Source: Acanthosoma haemorrhoidale (Eukaryota; Arthropoda; Insecta; Hemiptera; Acanthosomatidae). From it: a DNA stretch of 64,000 nucleotides. Both the position numbers and the translations under genes were made by a program. Under the pieces are notes generated by a model. The model was given only the letters and a program-made list of their open reading frames with translations, did not search any database and was not told the DNA's origin. Shown here piece after piece: positions 1 through 8,329 of the stretch (positions are counted from its first letter, which is position 1; every line of letters starts with the position of its first letter). The stretch covers positions 58,859,239 through 58,923,238 of the forward strand of contig OV884012.1 of the NCBI GenBank assembly GCA_930367205.1, given 5' to 3'.

Positions 1-1210
1 GCAGATTTGCTGCTGAAAATTCAGCTTGCAGAAATTTGAAAATTTTCTCACAGAGATATGTTCTTTTGCGTAGCTAACCGTGTACCACATCTTGAGTTGG
101 TTTTTCCAAGCTTTTTTTCAATTATACCAGTCGACTTCAACAACGGCATTTGACTCAAGTTGCAACTAGGGTTAACATGCATATCCCTAAACTGTCTTGG
201 GTTAATTGTTAGTAAATTTTGTTGCTAGTCTGGGAGACAATAGTGTCCACAAAATTTTCTTTCGTAATTTATTCTGATCAATTTCTTGTTAAGATCTTTG
301 GTTTTTTTCATTATCAGTTCTGAATTGTTCGGAATAGCTTTACTTATTGTTTGAATATTGTTTTCTCCATTATTTCTTGTGTGAGATAACGTTTCCTTGT
401 TTCTCCTATATTTGTATGGGTTTTGGATTCATAGATAGTTATTCGAAACACTTTTTGTTTCATTTAATTTTTCTGTTTCTTTTCTTATTTTTATTTTATG
501 AAAGGAATTTATTTTTTCACATTGACTTATTTGGCTTTTTAAATTTTTTGCATACCTAACCTTGTCATTCTTCAATACTACTAAGAGTATTTCTGCCCTG
601 TTATCTAGTATATTTCTTTTTAATTCAATTTTTACTATAGCAGTTGCACTTTTCACGTTACATTCCATTAATTGTTTAACCCGCATTGGAAAAAGATATA
701 GTGTGCATTACACATATATAGTAATGGTATTTGTTGGAAATCAGCCTAAGTTGATGAAAGAATCAGGTATTTACATTAAAAATACTAGGCATGGGAGTAA
801 CTTGATATAACGGCCTGTTGCAGACATATGAGGTGTTCCATAAATAAATTTTATGTCTAATTGCAACGTTCTCTCATTATTTTAACCCGATATTTACGTC
901 TCCATCAGGCCCGGACGACAAGAAAAGAATCGTATTTGTTAAAAATGTTAAAAACAACAACAAAAAAGAGGTATATTTAAGTAAAACAATACACATATCG
1001 AAATTGTTAATCATTTTGAAGTTAAAAGATAAATAGTATCTTTATAAATATCACAAATTCACCGCAGAGAAATAGAAGTTACCCTCTTCATGGAGCTTAA
1101 AACGCCCGACTACTTTTTCATATTTTTATATTAATGAACTTAAGGCATCGGTATAGAGAGCTGAGACTAGTGACTGATCCCGAGACCTCGAGAACTTACT
1201 GGCATAGTCG

Positions 1211-1302
1211 ACCCTGATTGGTCTAATAACGGCCTTCCTGATTGGTTGGAATAAGCCGGCCTCTCACTGCCTCTCAGGTAAGCTCTACCTGACTATTTAA
1301 GT
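1211..1302 (+). promoter_or_regulatory. Promoter-like patch with inverted CCAAT boxes
   Basis: Two GATTGG motifs (inverted CCAAT boxes) lie about 60-80 bp upstream of CTATTTAAG, a TATA-like element at 1293-1301. The patch is more GC-rich than its surroundings and a CT microsatellite follows about 50 bp downstream. No reading frame follows that I can identify. The arrangement resembles the U3 promoters of the LTRs further on, so it may be a decayed LTR promoter instead of a host promoter. Confidence 0.2.
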
Positions 1303-1352
1303 CAAAAATTCGGAGTCTTTTTCTTTAGTCGGAATCAGACACTTGAAGTGAA

Positions 1353-1354
<2 letters not shown>

Positions 1355-1394
<40 letters not shown>
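1355..1394. repeat. (CT)n microsatellite
   Basis: About 40 bp of uninterrupted CT dinucleotides with a single TT interruption near the end. Confidence 0.95.
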
Positions 1395-1396
<2 letters not shown>

Positions 1397-3102
1397 GGCT
1401 TTATTCGAAGGCTTTAATAATAATCTGACTGAAAGTAAAGCGTTGACTTTTAGAAATTGGCAAAGGAAAAAACATAATGAGTGACTATTTCAGAAAATTA
1501 ATTATATAGACTTCTTTAAAATCTTGGAAGAACACTAAATAAACTTAGTGAAAATAAAAATATACAAAGCTTGATAGAAAAACCCTACTCTATTCCTGCA
1601 TGGATTTATCCAGCAAATGGTCAACTGTTCCTATTATGTCAAACTCACATCCGAGTTAGAGCTTTAATCTTAGGTGGCATAACGCAGTAGTTCTCTTGAC
1701 GTAAAATTTGTAAAAACCGCATAGTAATTACACAAAATCTGAAATCTGAGCCCAGCAATTCTTAATTGTTTAAATATTTAGGCTTAATGAATGAGGTGTA
1801 AATAAAAAGCTGTTTGCTTGTTGGTTCGAGGCCGGTTATAATGGTAAGCCGCTGTCAAAGAAAGGCTATTACGGATTTAATAGGAAGGGGGGAAACTGGA
1901 AGAGCAATATCCTGCTGTGTCCTTTATCCCCTCCCCCTCTTTTCTTCTACCCACCCTTAACAGAATTTTCATTATGTATTCTTTGTTTTAAATCACTTCA
2001 TTAGCTCTGGAGTCCTAGGCAATTTATAAAACTGAGGACTAACATTGAAATTACTATTTTTTAAATTCATAGATCAAGATATCTGATGCTTACTTTAAAA
2101 ATTCAGAAATACATTTTAATAATGAGCTCACAAACTGCAATTGAAAATTTCTAATATTTTTAATAACAAAAGGAAATAAAAAAAAAAAATATTCGGACTG
2201 AAAGACCGATAAACTACTGGAAACTTAGGTCTTTGGGTAGAATCAAAGAAGCACAAATTAATATTGTCACACACACATCCTAGGGAGGGAAAAACAACAA
2301 AAACAATCCATATTTCTGGCTCTCTTCTAGCTGCAGTCTTCGGCACCTAAGATACAAACCAAGAGTGTCCAGAAGCATGGCAAAAATTGTGAAGTATCGG
2401 AAGGGGTTAATTGGAGCTAGCCAAACTTAGGAAGATACTCACACTGCAGATTTTTTTTCTTATATAATATATAGCTGGACCAGTAGTAGCAAACAACATT
2501 GCCACTATATTAGGGTGTTATTTATTTTATTTTTTTCAAAACCCCTTTTATTAAACATTTTTTACAATATATCATCAAAATACAATGAACAAGATTAACA
2601 ATATAATACTCATCGTGCTGCTTACGCAGATGCATTTGAAGGAAGGTAGAATTACAAATACAACATTTCTTTTTGAAGTTAAAAGTACAGTATCAAAATA
2701 GACAGGACTAGGTGATGGGGCTCACCTTCGGAGTACAAAAAATGGAAAACTTACAAACTAAAACTTAAAAACTAGAACCTAGGACTAAAGCGTTCCTGCC
2801 TCGACAGCGTCCTGCTATCGATAGGGGAACGGAGAGGGGGTTTATTAACTTGCTTAACACCGGGTTTGTCAAGTACTCAAGTGGAAAAATTTGATATGTC
2901 TACGTTAAATGAATTCATCCACCGTAGGCAGATCAAAGACCTCGTGAAGCTCAGTGTTGCTCCTTTGCTCGAATGAAGTATGTCTGACCACTTTCATGAG
3001 TATACCGTTTGGGAATTGTTGGAGCCGGCGAAGGATCGCCTTGAGCTGCTTCGGTGATACAAACATGTGGTTCTGTTTCGTATCTAGCAGAGAAGGCGGA
3101 TG

Positions 3103-3800
3103 TTAGTAGCCCGTCCTAGCCCTAATATTCTTAGCGTAGTGGTCGGCCAGTTTAGTTGCCTGTTGCTCCACAGTAAGAAGATTATCACCTTCATGAAGAC
3201 GGACAGCAGCTGCCTTGTTTTTTGTAGTCTTCAACAGCTTCCAGAACTTTCTGTGATTTCCGTAAGTGCTACGAAGTCGCTCATGCCACTTTGCTGTTTT
3301 CCTGAGTTTCATCAAGCCTCGAATTTGCGTTGTGAGAGAATCCACAACTACCTTAGCTTCATGGTCTCTCGTCCTGTACCATTATTCTTCCAATTGTTGC
3401 GCATGGCAATAATTTTAGGAATATGGTCTGGAGGTGGTCGCAGGGTTGGTGGCGTGGGGCTAAACTTCGGGATAACAATGTCTGCGGCGTCTACAATCAC
3501 ACCAGTTATGAATAGCCGAAGATCTACTTCTTCTTCTGTATGGAGAACTGGCACTGCATGCAGGTTATGGTAAATCTGCATCCGATACAGCTCCCAGTCG
3601 GTATGACCGTAGTCGTATCCCGTGGGGCGAGGGGTCTCAACTTTACCATCAACAGCGCACAGTATCGGCCTGGGGTCAGATGTAATAAAATCGAGGGCGG
3701 TGCAACTGGTGATACGGTGAGGTTGTCAGGTCAGAAGCAAGTCCATTGTCGAGGTGGCCTGCGGGTTACCTCTCAGTCGAAAATTAAAAGTCTGGGGGTG
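3103..3800 (-). pseudogene. LINE-A ORF2 endonuclease C-terminus and linker, broken
   Basis: Minus-strand frames here read as the end of an APE-type endonuclease (a segment with LDFITSDPRPIL and GYDYGHTDWELY) and then a basic, Arg/Lys/Trp-rich linker of the kind found between endonuclease and RT in Jockey-like ORF2. The coding is split by stops and frameshifts near 3347 and 3581. ORF2 would nick the target and reverse transcribe the RNA; this piece retains no RT. Confidence 0.55.
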
Positions 3801-3809
3801 AACGACCGT

Positions 3810-4261
3810 TCACCAGCTGGTCTCGTCAATAGGACGTCCTCTGGTCTCCTCTTCTTCCGCTGGGGCTGCTGCATGTCTTGGGACGGTCTCATCGGCGAGA
3901 AGCTCCTTCCTCTTCGCACAGCCTCTGTAGGATGCCGGAAGCGCCTCACCACAGTTTGAGCTCTTCAGCGGGGCCGTCTCGTTCCTGAGACACTGGACCA
4001 CCTCATGAGGTCCCACACAACGTACACACTTCATCTTTCGGCCGCAGTGGATGTGGGCGTGGCCGAATTCTTGACATTGGTAACATTGAGGAGCCCCCCT
4101 CTGCACCTGGAAGGTCACCACCCTCACAAAACGTGGTTGATGGCACGTACCTTCTTCTTGGCGTTTAGTGTGACGCTTGCCTTGGCCGTTACTAAAACTG
4201 GGGAAATGTCCTGCTTCCGTCCGGTGAGGTTTGTCCTTCTCAGTAGTAGCCGCACTTCGAC
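3810..4261 (-). pseudogene. LINE-A ORF1 (Gag) fragment with CCHC knuckles
   Basis: The frame encodes a nucleic-acid-binding Gag segment with the pattern CYQCQEFGHAHIHC followed by CVRCVGPHEVVQC and a third, degraded Cys cluster. This is the arrangement of Jockey-clade ORF1 proteins, which coat element RNA. It is truncated at its N-terminal side by the LTR junction at 4261/4262; the open frame runs a few codons into the LTR by chance. It ends at a stop near 3810, after which the endonuclease-like segment follows in another frame. Confidence 0.65.
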
Positions 4262-4481
4262 AGTTAAATAATCTCAAAAGAGGAAAGTCTTTGAAAAAAG
4301 CTTTATTATGAATAACACAAACACTGGTTAAAAATATTAAATGATCAAAATGACATACTAGATGTGATTACAATTGACAAGTTGATCCCCAACGTGAGAG
4401 GGGTGCTTATATAGCTAGTTATCAATGGGTGTTAATTAGGCTGTTGATATTGACTAGGCTAGATATGAGGGTTATACAACT
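4262..4481 (-). mobile_element. Errantivirus-like 3' LTR (220 bp)
   Basis: Read on the minus strand, the segment begins AGTTGTATAACC and ends ATTTAACT, so its termini are AGTT/AACT as in gypsy-type (errantivirus) LTRs. It contains a TATA box (GCTATATAAGC) and, about 100 bp later, a polyadenylation signal AATAAAGC, in the order expected for U3-R-U5. A polypurine tract lies directly upstream (4482-4495) and an env-like frame further up. The outer edge falls inside the LINE-A gag, so it inserted there. No 5' LTR copy was found in the window. Confidence 0.65.
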
Positions 4482-4495
4482 CTTCCCTTTCTTAC
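4482..4495 (-). other. Polypurine tract beside the 3' LTR
   Basis: On the minus strand AAGAAAGGGAAG directly abuts the LTR start. Such purine tracts prime plus-strand synthesis in LTR retroelements. Confidence 0.55.
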
Positions 4496-4587
4496 GTCCT
4501 GAACTCCTGGGCAGGATAATAAGATTTGATGGATGCCAGGTAGTTGTTAATGGCTGTTATGTCATTGGATGTCGGTGAAGGAGCTTG

Positions 4588-5016
4588 CTAAACAACTGTG
4601 GGGATATATATGGGGATAGTTTTTGAACAACAGCCTTTATAATATCTGTGACATATATAAAATAAGATTGTTACAATGATTACAATAATAATGTATAATA
4701 TAGAATACATATAATTATATTCATTGGTTATTAAAGATATTAATTCTACTTGAGTTACATTAAATTGAGGTATAGTTGTTATATTCTCGATTTGGATTTT
4801 AAAGGATTTATCATATAATTGGTGATATTTATGAGCAACAATATGATTATGAATGGGTGGAATTTTTGTATAACAATCTACATTAAATACATTAATCAGA
4901 GCAGTGTCTGGAAGAAAAATAGTGTCGTGATTGTAGCAATTATCTAATTTAGGTGTTCTTATAGTTAGGTGTACATTTAGTTCATCAGTATATATCCAAT
5001 ATATGTAGTATATTTA
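4588..5016 (-). pseudogene. Env-like C-terminal fragment (endogenous insect retroelement)
   Basis: An open frame of about 140 codons on the minus strand has no early Met. It has several potential N-glycosylation sites (N-x-T) and one strongly hydrophobic Ile/Val-rich segment of about 18 residues near the C-terminus. A short basic, Cys-containing tail of about 20 residues follows before a TAG at 4588-4590. This is the layout of a membrane-anchored envelope C-terminus. The position, just before polypurine tract and 3' LTR, fits the env gene of an errantivirus-like element. Gag, pol and the N-terminal env are not seen, so it is a remnant. The hydrophobic anchor and the context are what I see; the family assignment is inference. 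Confidence 0.5.
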
Positions 5017-5118
5017 ATAAAATCACATTAGGATATTTTACCATTATAAAGGATATTTGATATACATGAATTCTTGAATACTGTAGGGTTAATACAATAA
5101 CTTACACCACTCTAACTT

Positions 5119-5403
5119 TCACCCCCTCTCATGTTTGTCAGTAATAGCGCTTAAGTAGAGATGCCATGATATAATGGTGATATTAGATATTAACAGGTCA
5201 CTGCCTGTCAATGACACCTTGATTTCAATGCGTCTTCCAAGGAGATTATCCTCCTTGCCCGGAACATCAACTACCGGGTCAAATTGAATCCCTAATACTC
5301 GATCAGTGATGGTCTCGTAAACAATGCATTCCTTCGAGAGACATTGGCAGGACTCGCGAGGCCACTCCACGTAACACCAGAGTCCCAAACCGTTCGGCAC
5401 CTA
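5119..5403 (-). other. Unidentified exon-like ORF
   Basis: This minus-strand frame of about 93 codons is clearly more GC-rich and compositionally balanced than its surroundings. It starts after a possible acceptor (ctcttag at its upstream edge) and ends at a TGA overlapping a GGGGTGAAAG donor-like site. The peptide contains a Cys-rich start (CQCLSKEC) and a hydrophobic, beta-like second half. I do not recognise the family. It could be an internal exon of a host gene, or an upstream env part of the retroelement at 4.3-5.0 kb. Confidence 0.3.
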
Positions 5404-5649
5404 AGAGCTCAATCTACAATGTCGGCAGCCTACATTTATTAACCAAAGGTAAATTTATAGTTGTACACTTTTCATAATATACACAAACAAATATTTAATT
5501 GCAAAAGTATAATTTTAACACACAAAAGAGTTAACAAAAGAATGACCACTGGCTCGACGATATTTAACTGTTGAAATAACTTTTAAAACTGGACTTGAAT
5601 TAATTGAAGGTTGATAACAAAAGATTTAAATACCCTTATATTTTTCTAA

Positions 5650-5892
5650 TTATAATTTATCACTGAATATAAAATAAATTGTACGTAACATTTCATTAAA
5701 AACTTGTCGTAGTCGTACAGCGGACGGCACACTTATAACGGTCGACGTTATGATGCCCGCAGGAACAAAGTTGTGGTAGGGTTTCTGAATGTTGGAGGCT
5801 CTTTGATACTTAGTGCGAGTGTCACCAAAAATTTCTAATTGAACGATATCTAGTTGATTGCCGCTGAAGAAGTATATGTAGTTATCATTCAT
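5650..5892 (-). other. Unidentified exon-like ORF
   Basis: About 60 codons with balanced composition, on the same strand as and upstream of the frame at 5119-5403. A plausible acceptor (acttcttcag) lies about 25 bp inside the open frame. The coding-like part ends near CGACTACGACAA before AT-rich sequence, where only a weak GT donor is present. The function is unknown. It may belong to the same gene as 5119-5403. Confidence 0.25.
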
Positions 5893-6364
5893 AGATTGAA
5901 TTACACTCGCAATTATGTTTCTACAACTTTGTTCTCAAGATTAAATAGAATTAGTCAGAAATAAAAACGCGCTACCATAATCGTGCAATAATTCTCCAAC
6001 GCTGTTTCATGAATCAATAATATTATCAACATAAGTATTTCTTAAACATTACTTCGATAAAAAACTAATAGGAATCACCAGAGATAGTATGGTCTTGATC
6101 AGGAATGACCTCGATCTCAAAGTCAAGTTTTTTTTCCTTTTCCCCTTTAAAAATTTATACCATGGCCTCTAAAATGTCCAGTATGAAAATAATTCAGAAA
6201 ATGCTATAAAAAAATTAACTAAAGTTAGAAGTATTGGGTGGGTGTAGTAACGAGAATTGGCAGTGTACAGAATTGAAAAATAAAGTGATCTGTCTGATAT
6301 TCATCCATTTATTAAGAAAGTGTTGACTTTCTTGATGATTTCCATTTATTTATATCATAACTTC

Positions 6365-6560
6365 TTTATTGTACTAAAATTACAATATGCCTTATTATGC
6401 AATAAGGAATTGAGATAAATGTTCTCATTCATACCATAGTTACAATTGATCATTCACTCGCTCATTCATGCAATATTTACAAACCAGAGACCCAGAGGCC
6501 TCCCAAATCCACATGGTTGTCGCCTCCCTCGTATGCGAAAGTGGAAGCGGAGTCTTTTTT
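6365..6560 (-). mobile_element. LINE-B 3'-end fragment
   Basis: On the minus strand this carries the LINE-B 3' UTR signature: a GGAGGTGACAACC-like segment, then TGTAAATATTG with a TGAATGAGCGAGTGAATGA motif, then ATTGCATAATAAGGC. The same order occurs at 44.0-44.2, 45.9-46.1 and 12.6-12.9 kb. No ORF remains. It lies directly beside the full-length LINE-B that starts at 6582 on the other strand. Confidence 0.7.
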
Positions 6561-6568
6561 TGTATTTT

Positions 6569-6581
6569 ATTGTAATTTATT
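6569..6581. repeat. Target-site duplication, left copy (13 bp)
   Basis: ATTGTAATTTATT here is repeated exactly at 11,183-11,195 and brackets the full-length LINE-B. Confidence 0.9.
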
Positions 6582-7000
6582 GAGTACTGCGCCTGCGCTA
6601 ACTATATAAGTCGTTTTTCACATCGCTCTGCAACAAACTGTTCTTGTTACCGTTCGTAGGAAGTGCCTAGTTCGCAAAACTGTTCCAACCGACCCTTGGG
6701 CGAACCGTTCGCGGTGGACTGTCTACAGGTCAGTGGAAAGAGGAACATTATTATTGCTAACGTAAGTTTTTCATCTCACAATTCATACAGAGGGCGGCCA
6801 TATTGCAAGATATCAGTCAGCCGTGCTGAGAGTGGGGATAGGAGTGGGGATAGGAGTGGGGAGTCCAGCTGGCCCACTCTGTTCAGGCATCTCATTACGC
6901 CACAAGCTATTAACACAAATATCTGTGTTCGAGGCTACACAGTTTTTTTTTTTTTGTTTTTTTTTTATTCAATTAAAAACTATTTACAAGAATATGAAAC
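6582..7000 (+). promoter_or_regulatory. LINE-B 5' UTR / internal promoter
   Basis: The first bases contain GCGCCTGCGC (6589-6598), close to the NRF-1/Ewg palindrome that is perfect in the nested copy. Further in are a short GGGGATAGGAGT tandem repeat (about 6833-6862) and a T-rich run near 6943-6967. Non-LTR elements carry their promoter inside the 5' UTR, so this is the expected location. Apart from the terminal motif this UTR differs strongly from that of the nested copy, although the coding parts are similar. Confidence 0.5.
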
Positions 7001-8329
7001 ATGCGTTTCTATCAACAAGTTATATCAGAAAATAAAAAAAAACGCTCAAGATCATTGGGACCTACGCCCACTATGTCACCAGTCAAACGGCGATCTAATC
7101 GGAATATCCCAATAAATTCCTCAGCACCTAGCAGCTCTATGGAAGAGATACCACCACAACCCACCACATCAAAACAAACAACAGTAACTGATGAGTCTCC
7201 CTTTTTCACACCCAATAGTTACGAGGTGTTGAAAAATATTGAGGTAGAGGACATGGACTCTACAACAACACCCACACAGCCCAAGCCACCAGCGATATTC
7301 GTTCGCAACATTAGTAATTTCAAATTACTATGCACTCAATTGAGCAAAGTTGTAGGTACAGGCAAATATACTTGCCTCAATCGATCTCGGGACACAAAAG
7401 TTTCTCCGGACACTCCTGAAACATACCGAGGAATTATAAAATACCTAGAAGAAACCAAGGCTGATTTTCATACCTACCAACTAAAGCAAGAAAGATCGCT
7501 GCGGGTGGTGATTAGAAACCTGCATCCCACAACACCAGCGGACGAGATAGAAAATGAGCTGATAAGTTTAGGGTACAAGGTTCACCAAATCACGAATGTC
7601 CTCCGTGAGGAAAGACAAGAAAATGATACAAGTATCAAGAAACCAATGCCCTTATTCTTTGTCGATCTAGAGCGAACAGCTGGAGTGGAGAAAATCTACG
7701 AGCTTAACCACTTATACTACACAAGAGTACAGGTCGAAAAGCCTTACCCGAAACGAGACATCGTCCAATGCCATAATTGCCAGGCATATGGGCACACAAA
7801 ATCATACTGCTACCACCCTCCCAGGTGTGTAAAGTGCAGTGGGCAGCACAAAAGTGAATTGTGCAAGAAGCCCCTAAAATCACCTGCTGTATGTGTGTTC
7901 TGTCAGCAAGGCCACCCGGCAAACTATAAAGGCTGTGAGGCTTATAGAATTCTAAAGTCCAGAAGTGAACAACGTCGTCGTCCTGAAGAAGAAACATCAG
8001 CCACAGGTAGCCCAAGAAGCGCCCCCACCAGAAGTTTGAGGCCTTCAGTCTCTTTTGCTGACGCAGTTCAGAACAGAGAGCAGTCACAGGCATTGCCCAC
8101 ACCTCCTCCGCAAGTTCTTCTTTCCCAGCACTCCGCTCATCCCAGCAATCGGCAAACTCAATCCCATCCTCAACCACACATCTCGCATATCCCGCCACCT
8201 TCAAGCTCTTCAGATCTCACCAGCCTTTTAACCTCATTCCTTACAGAGTTCAGAACCCTAATTACACCTCTCATTTCCCTTCTTACAAATCTTGTCTCCT
8301 ACCTTATCCCCGTTAAACAAAATCCATAA
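7001..8329 (+). CDS. LINE-B ORF1: Gag-like RNA-binding protein
   Basis: The predicted 442-residue protein should package LINE-B RNA into the ribonucleoprotein. It has a basic N-terminus (KKKRSRS), a Pro/Ser/Thr-rich stretch, a central region at about residues 100-250 of the type found before the knuckles in Jockey Gags, and three CCHC-like zinc knuckles from residue 257 (CHNCQAYGHTKSYC, CVKCSGQHKSELC, CVFCQQGHPANYKGC). The C-terminal tail is low-complexity Pro/Ser/His-rich. ATG 7001 is the first Met; the matching codon in the nested copy is ATA. The frame ends with TAA at 8327-8329 and ORF2 continues in the same frame directly after. Confidence 0.9.
   Translation: MRFYQQVISENKKKRSRSLGPTPTMSPVKRRSNRNIPINSSAPSSSMEEIPPQPTTSKQTTVTDESPFFTPNSYEVLKNIEVEDMDSTTTPTQPKPPAIFVRNISNFKLLCTQLSKVVGTGKYTCLNRSRDTKVSPDTPETYRGIIKYLEETKADFHTYQLKQERSLRVVIRNLHPTTPADEIENELISLGYKVHQITNVLREERQENDTSIKKPMPLFFVDLERTAGVEKIYELNHLYYTRVQVEKPYPKRDIVQCHNCQAYGHTKSYCYHPPRCVKCSGQHKSELCKKPLKSPAVCVFCQQGHPANYKGCEAYRILKSRSEQRRRPEEETSATGSPRSAPTRSLRPSVSFADAVQNREQSQALPTPPPQVLLSQHSAHPSNRQTQSHPQPHISHIPPPSSSSDLTSLLTSFLTEFRTLITPLISLLTNLVSYLIPVKQNP

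Larger units (their letters stand above)
1..2525. other. AT-rich DNA, no gene recognised
   Basis: No convincing coding region, RNA gene or transposon body is visible. The short open frames here (for example near 347-810 and 2128-2346) are rich in Phe, Leu, Ile and Lys, as expected from translated AT-rich DNA, and show no motif. The only structured items are a CT microsatellite and a promoter-like patch just before it, listed separately. Confidence 0.6.
2526..4261 (-). mobile_element. LINE-A: internally deleted Jockey-like non-LTR retrotransposon
   Basis: On the minus strand the order is zinc-knuckle gag (3810-4261), endonuclease C-terminus and linker (3103-3800), then RT tail and 3' UTR (2526-3100). 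The last part matches the LINE-A copies at 59,186-60,440, 26,197-26,710 and 32,340-32,720. The RT core is missing: a residue run ending in LKAILRRL, the usual entry to RT, joins directly to QQFPNGILMKVVR, which lies far downstream in the 59-kb copy. Part of the N-terminal endonuclease also appears to be missing between gag and 3800. The 5' end is cut at 4261 by an LTR. The copy is dead. Confidence 0.75.

Noticed and set aside
1815..1860. GGTTCGAGGCC as a tRNA B-box
   Set aside because: No A-box at a suitable distance and no cloverleaf.
7704..8204. 166-codon minus-strand ORF
   Set aside because: Antisense shadow of LINE-B ORF1.
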